Shown: positions 37,141-47,425 of the stretch, piece by piece
How positions within the stretch are numbered: the first letter of the stretch is position 1
Layout of the letters: the number at the start of each line of letters is the position of its first letter
NCBI RefSeq assembly: GCF_002288925.2
Contig: NW_022098031.1
Coordinates: forward strand, 7,607,340-7,671,339
DNA from: Delphinapterus leucas
Taxonomy: Eukaryota; Chordata; Mammalia; Artiodactyla; Monodontidae
Length of the DNA stretch: 64,000 nucleotides
Direction: 5' to 3'
Position numbers and translations under genes: made by a program
Notes under the pieces: generated by a model
Seen by the model: the letters and a program-made list of their open reading frames with translations, nothing else
What the model was told of the DNA's origin: nothing
Database searches by the model: none

Positions 37141-38019
37141 AAGCAACGGAAAGCCCCACAGCCTCTCAAAAAAAAAAAAAAAAAAAAAAGAAGAAACAGA
37201 ATACTGCCCAAATCTAAAAAGCATCAAAGGCACTCACTAAGAAGGCATTTGAGACTGCCGGTTAGCTTTCCCCCTTTCACCGCTGGAGCCATTTCCAGAG
37301 GCAGTAACTCGTGAACAAACTGGAGTCACTGTGTTAGGAGAGAGCTGGCAGCACAGGCAAGAACATTTCTCGCTGGCACTGGCCATGGCAGCCGCCAGCA
37401 CCACCACCAGCCCACCCCGCCCCCTTACTCTGTCACTGGGACTGGCTCTTACTGCCCAGAATCTCAACTTCCAGTTTTGTAAAACTTCATGGAGCCAGAG
37501 CCTATCCAATACTCTGCGCTTCCAGAAACGGGCATGGTGGGGGAGGGGAGGATCTTGCCCTGCCTGCCCTGTCCTGACATCTAACCGGGATGCGCCGCTG
37601 CCCTGGCCTCTGGGGCTCACGAATTTCCCTCGATGGTAACTAGGCAGGCTTTTGATGTCACCCTGGCCCGACTTCGCTCAGATTACACACTACCCTTAAT
37701 AAAAAAAAAAAAAGTTGCTGTGTGCCCCAGGCTGGCTAAGGAACTTTGATGGGGCAGGGGGTCCCAGCCTAGAGGAGGAGTGGCATTTGGCACTGGTGAG
37801 AGTGGTGAGTGAGTTTGTGGAGTTGGCCGCAGGGAGAGCCCAGGCACCTGGGAGACCCCGAGAGTTCTGGGTGATGGCCATACCTCACCTTCGCTTCCTT
37901 CCCCCATCCCTCGCTTCCCGGGTATCCGAAGCTAGCCCGGTCCCTGGGTGGCCGGCTGCCCGGCGGTTTCGAACAACCTGGCTGGGTGGGGCGGTGCCGG
38001 GCACCGCCTCCCTCCTTAC

Positions 38020-38933
38020 CTTCTCTCCCCGTGGAGCACGTAGGAGCTGCGGAAGAAGCCCAGGAGCTCGTTCTCGATCAAGGCGTTGTAAATGATCTTC
38101 AGATTGTAATTCCTCTGCGCGTCCAGAGTCCTATTCAGCACCACCACCAAGACCTGGGTTGGCGGGTAGAGGAAAAAGCCGGCCACCGGGACCGCCCCGG
38201 CTACCCGGTCCTCGGCCACCTGCACCTTCTCGACCGCCACACGGGAGGCGTGCAGCACGACGTAGCGAGTGGCGTTCCGGCACGAGATCTCCACGTTGAC
38301 CTCGCCGGAGAAGGTGAAGTTCTCCATGAAGGCGGTGAGCATCAGATTGTAGTGCAGCGGCTTGAGGTGGCCCGACAGGCGCAGTTGAGTCCACGGCTGC
38401 CACTGCTGCCGCTCCTCGTCCGACGGCGGCCGGGCGGATGGGGTCTCAGGGTTGGCTTCCCCGCCTGCCCCGGGCTGCGAGGAGTCTCCGCCAGCATGGT
38501 GGTTGCGCCGGGCCGAACCCGGAATGCTTTCGTTGCTGCCGCGCGCTGGGAAGCCAGCGGGGCCGCCGTCGGCGCCGGGCGGTAAGCTCGCCCCACACTC
38601 GTCGAAGCGCAAGCTGAGCAGCACCGCGAGCATGGTGACCGCGAGCAGCGCCACGATGGACACGGCGAAGGCCAGCACTAGCCGCCTGTGCACAGTGATG
38701 TGGCGCTCGGTGGTGCGGGGTCGCACCCCCATGGAGTCCGCCCACGGGTCCGAGAGGCCCCTGCCGCCGGCCCGCAGCGCGGCGTCGTTCTCCCCCATCG
38801 TGGCCGCGAAGGGTGAGCTGCTCTTCTTAGCCCCCGCCGCCTCCTCCTCCTTCTTCTTCTTCTTCCTCTTCTTTTTCTTCTTCTTCTTTTTCTTCTCCTC
38901 CTCTTGTTCCCCCCGCTCGCCGTCCAGGGCCAT
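38020..38933 (-). CDS. TRHDE: TRHDE exon 1 (coding part): N-terminal tail, signal anchor, start of ectodomain
   Basis: TRHDE is a type II membrane ectopeptidase of the M1 family that removes pyroglutamate from thyrotropin-releasing hormone outside the cell. The minus-strand frame opens at an ATG at 38933-38931. A second in-frame ATG at 38798-38796 starts MGENDAALRAG, which matches the usual TRHDE start and has a good Kozak context (gccacgATGG). Counting from that second ATG, residues 1-39 are a cytoplasmic tail rich in Arg/His just before the membrane, about 40-62 form one hydrophobic segment (LVLAFAVSIVALLAVTMLAV), then comes a Gly/Pro-rich stalk and the first ectodomain strands (SGHLKPLHYNLML, ENFTFSGEV). 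N-glycosylation sequons NES, NFT, NAT and NRT are visible. The exon ends after two bases of an Arg codon at AG|GTAAGG. If the first ATG is used, 45 extra residues are added, mostly Lys and Glu. Identification rests on near-identity to remembered mammalian TRHDE; start choice is less certain than identity. Confidence 0.95.
38842..38905 (-). repeat. AAG/GAG trinucleotide repeat inside the TRHDE reading frame
   Basis: On the plus strand this is an interrupted (CTT/CTC)n run. On the coding strand it reads as Glu, then long Lys runs broken by one Arg, then Glu. It lies between the two candidate start codons, so length changes would alter only the longer N-terminal form. Being a triplet repeat, expansions and contractions keep the frame. 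Confidence 0.9.
38931..38933 (-). promoter_or_regulatory. TRHDE: Upstream in-frame start codon of TRHDE
   Basis: The context gtgATGG has a purine at -3 and G at +4, so it is a plausible initiator. It lies 45 codons before, and in frame with, the ATG at 38798-38796. No stop lies between. Which ATG is used cannot be decided from sequence; leaky scanning could give both. Confidence 0.6.
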
Positions 38934-39807
38934 CACACCGCCTCCTGCTCCTCCCCCGCCCCCTCCGGCACCTCCCGCGGGGGGCCCACCCGGGCCACCG
39001 CCAGTTCAGGCATCAGAGAGCGCACGCGGGCGGAGGGCGCGACGCCAGCTGGTACCCTGGGGAGACTGGCCCGGCTTCTTTTAAGACGGGCTCTGGCCGT
39101 AGGCGACAGCAACCTCGGCGCCTCCCATCAGCCCCGCCTCTCTCCGGACACGGGCGGCGGAGGCGCGGGGCGGCGAGCTCTGGGACGCGCCCAACTTGGA
39201 AAGCGTCTCGCTCGCCCCAACGCGCGCTACTTCTCCGGCGGGCGCCGGGCTCAGGGGCACATGCTGCCCCCGCCCCTGTGCGCCTGCGGCTTCTAGCTCG
39301 CAGTCCCCTGCGCAGAGCTTTCGCCTGGCTTTCCGCGGGAGCCTTCCCGCGGGTCCTCGGCTGGCAAGTACAGAGAGCGATGGAGAAGGAAGTTAGGGCT
39401 GCCGCTTTCTCTCCCCACTCCAGCGGCTGCGTTCAGTCCTCTGGGTGGGATGTGCTCGCAGCAGCAGTGGCGACGGCAGCAGCAGCGGAGGCGCCCGAGC
39501 CATGCACCCCGCAGGCGGGGACGAGAGGATGGCCGGGAGGAAGAAGCCGGGGTGAACCAGCCCAGTGAAGTCCCAGGGCCGCAGAGCTGCGCCGGAAATC
39601 TGACCTGGAGAAGCCTTCTCCTCCAGCCTGGACACTTTAAGCAGAGGTGGCGGCATACAGCGTGAGGTTGCACAGCGGACAGCGAGCCTCCCTAGTTCCG
39701 ACGTTGCTCTGACCTGCGGAGATGACAAGTGAGCAGGAAGTGTCCGGCCGGGCCATCCCCTTCAGGTAGATGAAGCTCCGGGTTTGCTCTGTGTCCCCGT
39801 GGGGAGA

Positions 39808-39875
39808 ACCTGAGTGCGTGTGTGCGAGTGAGTGTGCGTGTGTGCGCGCGTGTGTGCGTGAGCGTGTACACACAG
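39808..39875. repeat. Impure (GT)n with CpG interruptions in the CpG island
   Basis: Alternating purine-pyrimidine run of gtgtg/gcgcg type. It is a potential Z-DNA-forming stretch about 1 kb upstream of the TRHDE start codons. Confidence 0.75.
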
Positions 39876-40210
39876 GTTCCGGGTCTAGCTTGCCAGAGCT
39901 ACTCTGGCTGCATTCAGGGACTGAAACTCCCCGAGAAAGGCAAAGGAGCGAGCGAGAGAGCGCGAGGAGACTGGGAAGACGGGAGGGAGGAGAGCGGCTG
40001 AGTGGCAGAGGCAGGCGCTGGGAGATGAGAGAGCTTTTCTCCGCTCTGTCACACCAGACACACACAGCCACAGAGGGGGTAGCTGAGCCGCGTGCAAGAA
40101 GTACCCTGTAAATCGTCAGCGCAACAAGCCCCGCAGTCACCCCTCTTCCGGACTCTTTAGCCCCACCGCGCTTCCCCGGAGGCATCGTTGGAGCCTTTGG
40201 CTATTGACGC

Positions 40211-41282
40211 CAAGAAGCAAAGGAAGATCCGGCTGGGGAGACGTAGCTGTCTCAGGTTTCACACCAAGCTCGCCAGAGGGTTTGGAGGATTGTGTGTAAA
40301 TTGAAATAAATTCTCCAAAGCCTGACTACGTATATGATACGGTGTGCTGTGTCCAGGTGTGCAGTATTAAAATAAGGGTTAGCAAGGAAACATTAGAATC
40401 CTCCGGAAGTCAAGGCTAAAGAAAAGAGACGAGTTTTTTTCCCATCGAAAAATTCCTGTTTTTAGATTGAGGAAAGGATTAAAATCTAATACCTAAAGTG
40501 TAATATTCGGGACCACAAACTTGAGACTGAGAAGAGCTGAGGACATGAGCCCCATTACTTTAGAACGAGAACAGTGAACAAGTATATTCTGTGGTCAGTT
40601 TTTCACTTCACCTAGCCACTATTTTTTTTTTTTGCTGTTTTCAGTGTTATCATGAAAATCGTTTAAACTTTTTTAGAACAGTTATCAATAGGAAGTGACC
40701 AATGACAGCAGGATCATCAAAACAGATTCATATACCATTGGCTGGTTATGGATTCTTGTCTAAGTTTGTAGAAGCTTTAAATATAGTGCAGAGTATGTAT
40801 GAGTATATGGGATATCCAGCCTATAGAATTTGGGTGAAGAACTCTAATTGGAACAATATTCAGAAAACAGCCACTCCAAAGGTAACAGCTCACAGGCAGG
40901 AGTCTCTAGTTTTTAATGAAACAAAATGTGATGGGCTTCAGAGTCAATTTTTAAAAGTGCAGAATAAAAAGAGAATGAAGTAATTCCTTTTTACACATTT
41001 CTTTCACATCTTCAAATCCTGAAGGCATTAAAAGAAACTCATGTCCCTAATTATTTTCTTACAAAAAGGAATGTTTAATGCCACCAGCTTTGAAGTCCTG
41101 AAAATATACATTAAGGTACTGTGTTTGGCTTTAAAAGCATGACCAAAGACAAGAGCCCAAAATATGCATCAACTTCAGCCTGAAAACTACTGAAAACACA
41201 GCCCTATGTTCAGTGAAGCTCTTTACCATCAACCCCCAGATGGGATACACTCCCAATGCCATACATTCTAAATGTCCATTTG
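40211..41282. other. Upstream flank, nothing recognised
   Basis: AT-rich sequence after the CpG island. Contains an unremarkable ORF at 40702-40983 (93 aa) with no family resemblance. Confidence 0.5.
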
Positions 41283-41394
41283 AATCATTTTTTTCGTATC
41301 TTTATTGGAGTGTAAATGCTTTACAATGTTGCGTTAGTTTCTGCTGTACAACAAAGTGAATCGGCTATATGTGTATATGTATGTATGTATGTGT

Positions 41395-41425
<31 letters not shown>

Positions 41426-41820
41426 CCCCGTAGCCCCTCCCTCTTAAGCCTCCTTCCCACCCTCCCTATCCCATCCCTCTAGGTCGTCACAAAGCATCGA
41501 GTTGATCTCCTTATGCTATGCAGCAGCTTCCCACTAGCCATCCATTTTACATTTGGTAGTGTATATATGTCAATGCTACTCTCTCACTTCATCCCAGCTT
41601 CCCCTTCCCCCCTGTGCCCTCAAGTCTGTTCTCTACGTCTGCGTCTTTTGGAGAAAAGGGAACCCTCCTGCACTGTTGGTGGGAATGTAAATTGATACAG
41701 CTATACAGCTATAGTTCTCTCACTATGGAGAACAGTATGGAGGTTCCTTAAAAAACTAAAAATAGAACTACCATATGACCCAGCAATCCCACTCCTGGGC
41801 ATATACCCTCAATCATTTTT
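41283..41820 (-). mobile_element. 5'-inverted (twin-primed) L1 3' end
   Basis: 41293-41650 is an L1 3' UTR in antisense with the T-run on the left. From about 41651 to 41810 the sequence is L1 ORF2 3' coding in the opposite (plus) orientation (aagggaaccctcctgcactg, then ccagcaatcccactcctggg). Direct repeats aatcattttt at 41283-41292 and 41811-41820 fit a target duplication. The inverted 5' segment is the signature of twin priming. Confidence 0.88.
41366..41426. repeat. (TATG)n/(TA)n microsatellite within L1 3' UTR
   Basis: Tetranucleotide tatg units followed by an ATATAT run, inside the twin-primed L1. Confidence 0.85.
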
Positions 41821-43885
41821 AAATGATGATAAAACGAAGTGCCAGGGTGTTTTGTTTTTTTGTTTTTTGTTTTTTTTTTTTCTTAAGCATGTTGTATGTG
41901 GGCCGTTAGCAACAGACCAAGGGAAATGCCACATTCTGTTCAAGTTACTTTTTTATGCTCTGTTTTTAAATCTCTGTGCTCTTGCTGTCCATATGTATCT
42001 GCCTGTATGCATTTTAAGAGTTGAGGAGTCGAGGTTTGTTAGTTTGTTTTCACAGAATCAGGAAACAATACAGGCAGGCACAAAGAGCTGTGTGACTCTT
42101 CGCAGCTCACCAAACTTCTCTGACCTTAGGGTACTAATCCAGCAGTTCAGGATTATTGATCTAAAGTCCATGGATTCAACTCACTTGTATTATAAGAGGG
42201 ATCTGGAACCACCCCCAGAAGTCTGAGAACCATTACCTAAATGAAGAGGTTACCCACTAAAGGATCTTTAAGACCTTTCTGTAAAATGATATTAGTCAAG
42301 AAAAGATTCAAAGAAGGCTTTTTCTGTTCTTCTTTGTATTTTGTCCGTGTACTTTTGAAAATTTCTACAAGGCAACTCTCCAAGACTTCGGAATTAAAAT
42401 ATATTTACCAATTAGTAAAGTCTCTACCGCCTATGATTAAATTAGTGGATGGGTTATTTTTGAGACCTAAGTGGAGTGAACACAACTTATTAAAACACTG
42501 ATTCCCCTAAAATGCAACTTTAGCCAATAAACTCAATATCAAGGTCAAGTGGGTAAATATTTTTTCCTCTCATATCAATGTTACAGAAGGGTCCCAGTGA
42601 GTTTTTCTTAATTTCTGAAAGTACATAACGTACCTCTAAGAAGCAAGTACTTTGGTATAATAAGTTTTTAATTTTATTTTTTAGAGAATGTCTATTCTAC
42701 TCTCCTCAAACCAAAACAAAGAAAGGGAAAATTTCAGATGGTGTACCTAACAAAAATCTTAAAGAGATGATTCACTAGTATTCCTATAAAGAAGTTGCCT
42801 TCAGTGTGTAGATGACTAAATTGGAGACACTCTGACTTTGTCAATGCTAGAGCCATGCAGGGGAGTAAGACTTTCCAAAGTGCTTGATGCTCCTCTCAGA
42901 AACACGTTTATTATTGGGAGAATTTATGATTATTTTCTTTAGCTAATAAATGTGTTTAAAGCCATTTTGTGGCCATATTTGATTTAGATGCTTGTAAAAG
43001 TGAAAAGAGTCTGAATGTTTAATATCCATAAGGCCAAACAGAAGTTATTAATTAAATCTACACCTAAGTCCTATGACTAATCAAACTGAACTATTTTCAG
43101 TGAATGTGCTGGCTTCAGAGGCTTTACTCTTTGATTGTTTACACTTGAACTGCTTTTTTTCTCTTCCCACTGGTTTGTAGGTAGAGGCACAACTGAAGTG
43201 TCCTTTTATACTGAGCCCCTTCAAGTGTGATTAGCACTTCACTTTCAGAAACAGCTTGGCTCAGGAGAAAGAACTAGATACAAATCTGCCCTCACCTCCC
43301 TACATTATCCTAACCTACTTACCTGACTCGTTTCTTGATGGGTTCATGTACAGAAGTTAAATAGACTAGGTAACCTCCGAGATCTCTTCCAGTTCTCAAA
43401 TTCTGTAAAAGAAATTCCAAAGCTAATAAATACAACAGTCTCTTTATGCTCTCAGGGATTTTTAATTAATATTCTCCATTGAGAAGCCAAAAAAAATCAA
43501 TTCAAAACTCAAAGTTTAATGGGTAAAGAGACTCTGTAAAAATACCCTGTACTAGCGAAAGCATATGGAGAAAAGAAAACAGCCCCTGCTACTCTGGCAG
43601 GGGAAACAGGACTGATCTATTTTATGAGAGGGAAGTGTCCCTGAAGACCCCACACAATCGGAGACCAATGCTGACAGTGAATGGTGGGAATCTCTGTTCA
43701 CCAGCTGAAGTGGTGCTGCCCTGTGACACTAAAAGCAGTTCGAAGTTTGAGATGGTAATAACTTGATGAAATTTTTAATTTGGGGAAACACAATATTGCA
43801 CACTTCTAATATTTTATGATACATAATTTCAAAATTTCATACCATTTGACCACTGCATCTGTTGACATCGTTACAGGGTAACATT
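41821..43885. other. Upstream flank, nothing recognised
   Basis: Opens with a T-rich stretch (41848-41882); the rest is AT-rich unique-looking sequence. Confidence 0.5.
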
Positions 43886-43902
43886 AAGAAATACCCTTCT
43901 AG

Positions 43903-44097
43903 GGCTTCCCTGGTGGCTCAGTGGTTGAGAGTCTGCCTGCGGATGCAGGGGACACGGTTCGTGCTCCACTCCGGGAAGATCCCACATGCCGCGGAGCGGC
44001 TGGGCCCGTGAGCCATGGCCGCTGAGCCTGCGCGTCCGGAGCCTGTGCTCCGCAACGGGAGAGGCCACAGCAGTGAGAGGCCCGCGTACCGCAAAAA
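43903..44097 (+). mobile_element. CHR-type SINE, copy 3, with perfect 17-bp target duplication
   Basis: Flanked by identical AAGAAATACCCTTCTAG at 43886-43902 and 44098-44114. Its left monomer reads gtggctcagtgg rather than gtggcgcagtgg and has lost one base before the B box. It has a short A tail (about 7). The perfect duplication suggests a fairly recent insertion. Located 5 kb upstream of TRHDE. Confidence 0.96.
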
Positions 44098-44934
44098 AAG
44101 AAATACCCTTCTAGATAGACCCTTCCTCAAGATCTTAATGATGGAAAGAGGAGGACTGTTTAAAATTAGCCATAATTGGGACAGTACAATTCCATAATGT
44201 CTACAGTTTGCTAACTACAATTAACACCTTGATTTAACTGTTAGTTATCTGACTTCTGTTTATTTAAAAAGATTAATCTGAATTGATATCATATCTGAAT
44301 TGATATCATATCTAAATGTGATTATGTCTTCTTTTCTCACATAAAAATCTGTGAAATTATAAAGTTTTAAAGGGAAAACATTCCCTAACGTATTAATGTA
44401 TTACTACATGTTATTAGGCCTAGTAAAGTCTCATAATTATGCTAAAACAGAACAAGTATTATAACATAAAAAGGGCCTCTCTAGATAGCAAATATAAGGA
44501 AAAGCATAATCAAATATCCATAGTACTATTCCCAGTTCTATAATTAAATGTTATATCCAGAGAGGAGAGAATTAGGATCTCAAAAAAGTTGTATTGTTAT
44601 TTGGGGGTTCTAATGCTAGGTTAAAACTCTTCGGTGTTCACTGTGGGCTTTTTGGTTTATGATCTCAGTAAGAAAGCTTCATAAAAAGGCAAAGAATGCA
44701 TCATGGAAATGTTTACAGTTAATTCATGAAACCTACAAACATAACATAAACCAAATCCTAAAATCAGAATAGAAACTGGGTAACTTTCCAGAGATGTTTC
44801 TGATGAACTAGTCAATTTGTCTAGTAGCTCAAGAAATAGAAATAGTATATACACCCAATATAGTTTTTGCCATGAATTTAAGTTGTTCAAATCCATGTTT
44901 CTAGATATATATGGCAGGAAGAAAATAATAATAA

Positions 44935-45185
44935 TAACAACAACAGTAACTAAGATTTTTCAAGGGCTTACCTTGCATCAAGTATTTGTCTAAGCACTTT
45001 ATGTCATCTTATTTAATCATGAAAATAACCCCATCAGGTCAATGCTATTATTTCCCCCATTTGACAAATGAGGAAGCATAGGCTCAGAGAGATGAAATAC
45101 CCTGCCCAAAGTCATTTAATTAGTAGAGCCAGAATTTCAGACTCCATCATCTGTACACTTAACCATTATGCCATAGTACTTCCTG
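44935..45185 (-). repeat. MIR SINE (antisense), nearly full length
   Basis: gtatttgtctaagcactttatg, acaaatgaggaagcataggc, aaataccctgcccaaagtca and ttaaccattatgccatagta span the whole element. Confidence 0.85.
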
Positions 45186-45889
45186 AAAGGTAAGCCAGAT
45201 GTAAACAATCCAACTGCATAATTGATATTTGCTGCATAAATTTATGAAGTCAGTTCCAGGCAGAGTGCTGAAGATATAGCACTGAATCAAACAGTTGTGG
45301 TTCCCCCCATCATTGGAGGGTACAGTGCCTGGCACGTAACTGCTATGTGAGTGTTTATTAGATGAAATGAACAGAGAAAAGGTAGTATGACCCTGAGCAG
45401 AATAATAATTATAATTTTATAAAGTAATGATAGAAAGAAAAAAGGAGAGCATTATTCATCCTTGATTGAGAACAAAGTAGTTGAGGTTGACTGTAGTTTA
45501 TTTTCATTCTGCAGAAGAAGCAGTTTATATGCCTTAGAAATCTTACCTCTTGAAGGCATTAATAAATGTATCTTTGACCCAGGCTTATGTGACAATCCAA
45601 ACTTGCATGATTAGAATAGTGCCTCACCTCTTTCAAACCATGAAAAGTATCTGCTTCAAATGTACACTTATATAGCTATTAAAGTCACATAAAGACATAA
45701 AGTATCCTGCTCTATTTCTTCCATATGTATCTTCTAATCCAATTTTTTTCCCTTTTCCACTCATTTATTCACCTTTCTTCCATTTAATAATAAAACATAT
45801 TACCTCTTAAAACCTGCATTACTAAACATACACAAATAGACATTTGTTTGATATATAAATGTGTATAGCTCTTTAAGTGAGGTGATTAC

Positions 45890-46115
45890 ATAGTGTATTA
45901 TATACCACAAACGTGCTAAGAGACTAGATCTTAAATGTTCTCACAACAAGATGAAATGATAATTATGTGACGTGACAGAGGTGTTAGCTAATGCTACAGT
46001 GGTAATCATATTACGATATATAAATGTATCACATCAACACATTGCACACCTTAAACATACAATGTTATGTGTCAATTAAATCTCAATTTAAGAATGAAAT
46101 AAAAAATAAAATAAA
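45890..46115 (+). mobile_element. Old L1 3' end
   Basis: ataattatgtgacgtgacag, gaggtgttagctaatgctac and acaatgttatgtgtcaatta form a typical L1M 3' UTR ending, followed by an A-rich simple tail (46095-46125). Confidence 0.7.
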
Positions 46116-46962
46116 ATTAATTCATTAAATGAGGTAATTACAATAGTTTTTTAAAATTTGAGTGGCAAATGATCATTGTAAATGGGTTGATAAAGAAATA
46201 AAGATAAATAGGGTGAAGTTTTTCTCTTTTAGATAATGAAGCGTCACTAATCTTGAGGTCATGTACCTGTACATGAGTTTTTGAAAGCTGATCTTGACCT
46301 ACAGTATTTTTTATTTTTAATATTATAAAATATGTAATACATAGTTTTAATGAGTCAGTATTCTAGTCAAAGATACACTCATTTCTGAGTAAGAAGTACA
46401 TCTTCTGTTAGAAAATATTTCACAAGCTATATAGTATGTATATTACACAATAACTGTAAAAATTAAAATTGCATTATTTTTCAACTCATTGAATTCCTAC
46501 TTTGAAACCAAGGGAAAAAAAAAAAAAACAAATCATAGTATTTCCTTTTAAGTTTTAGGCCTGTACATGAATAACATTATCTCTTAATCATGAACTGAAG
46601 AATAGCCTCTTCTGGGATCTACACCTCCTTCTTGCTCATAACCAGAAGTGTTTGCTAGAGAAGACCCAGTTCTTTCCACCACATGGCACTATAACTAAGG
46701 ATCCTCCATGCCTCTTTACTTTTTGGATTATATACTAAGGCTACACCAATGTCATGCCATTTTTTCTTTCTCTGTACATGGTTTTTTGAGGACATTTCCC
46801 CATTCACATCCAGGAAGTATTCTCCAGGTGCCTCGAAAGTTAGGTGAAATATGTATTTGGGGATCCAGGAATTATTTTTGGAATTCAAACAATTAGACTT
46901 TGGCTGAAATGCCTTACTGTTGGTGGTTTTAAAAAATTATTTATATGCTATTACTACAAAAA

Positions 46963-47425
46963 CAGGCATACCTCAGAGACATTGCAGGTTCGCTTCCAGA
47001 CTACCAAAAAAGAGCAAATATCACAATATAGCAAATCACACAAATTTTTTGGTTTCCCAGTGCATATAAAACTTATGTTTACACTCAACTGTAGTATATT
47101 AAGTGTGCAATAGCATTATGTCTACAAAAATACATACTTTAAAAATATTTTATCGCTAAAACTTGCTAACCATCATCTGAGCCTTCAGCGAGTCGTAATC
47201 TTTTTGCAGCAGTAACATCAAATATCACTGATCACAGATCACCATAAAAATAGCATAATAATGAAAAAGTTTGAAATATTGTGAGAATTAGCAAAATGTG
47301 ACACAGAGGCACAAAATAAGCCAATGCTTTTGGAAACATGGCACCGATAGACTCAGGGTTGCCACAAACCTTCAATTTGTATAAAACGCAGTATCTGTGA
47401 AGCACAAGAAAACAAGGTATGCTTG
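46963..47425 (+). mobile_element. Tigger1-type (Tc1/mariner) DNA transposon, internally deleted
   Basis: Left terminus caggcatacctc and right terminus aaggtatgcttg form an imperfect inverted repeat typical of Tigger1. Inside are the characteristic ggttcgcttccagac and gagccttcagcgagtcgtaa segments. No transposase frame survives. The TA target duplication is not recognisable. Confidence 0.85.

Larger units (their letters stand above)
26699..38019 (-). other. TRHDE: TRHDE intron 1 (complete, 11,321 bp)
   Basis: Bounded by donor GTAAGG at 38019-38014 and acceptor ...ttttttccAG ending at 26699. It contains several MIRs, a hAT relic with a nested insertion, a (CA)n microsatellite and an AT-rich block, all listed separately. 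No other exon with conserved coding signal was recognised. Confidence 0.9.
37900..40210. promoter_or_regulatory. TRHDE: CpG island over TRHDE exon 1 and promoter
   Basis: CpG dinucleotides are dense from about 37.9 to 40.2 kb, densest 38.1-39.6 kb, while the rest of the window is AT-rich and CpG-poor. Sp1-type GC boxes (CCCCGCCC or its complement) occur near 38953-38963, 39131-39138 and 39266-39276. A weak TATA-like TTAAAAG on the minus strand sits at 39084-39078, about 150 bp before the first ATG. The gene's transcription start is probably within 38.95-39.5 kb, but no sequence feature fixes it. Such islands often also drive a divergent noncoding transcript. Confidence 0.8.
44115..46962. other. 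Upstream flank between listed repeats
   Basis: Apart from the MIR and the L1 3' end it holds a 17-bp exact tandem duplication ctgaattgatatcatat at 44278-44294/44295-44311 and a likely L2/MIR scrap near 45240-45365. No gene. Confidence 0.5.

Noticed and set aside
37986..38585. 199-aa plus-strand ORF opposite TRHDE exon 1
   Set aside because: It is the complement of the real coding exon in a GC-rich region, with low-complexity His/Gln/Gly/Arg content and no family resemblance.
38452..39084. 210-aa plus-strand ORF across exon 1 and promoter
   Set aside because: Low-complexity Ser/Phe/Pro translation of the CTT repeat and CpG island; a shadow of the minus-strand gene.
39078..39084. TATA box for TRHDE
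   Set aside because: TTAAAAG is a weak match and CpG-island promoters are usually TATA-less; recorded only as a possibility in the island entry.
40702..40983. 93-aa plus-strand ORF upstream of TRHDE
   Set aside because: No motif, no homology recognised, AT-rich context; length is within chance expectation.
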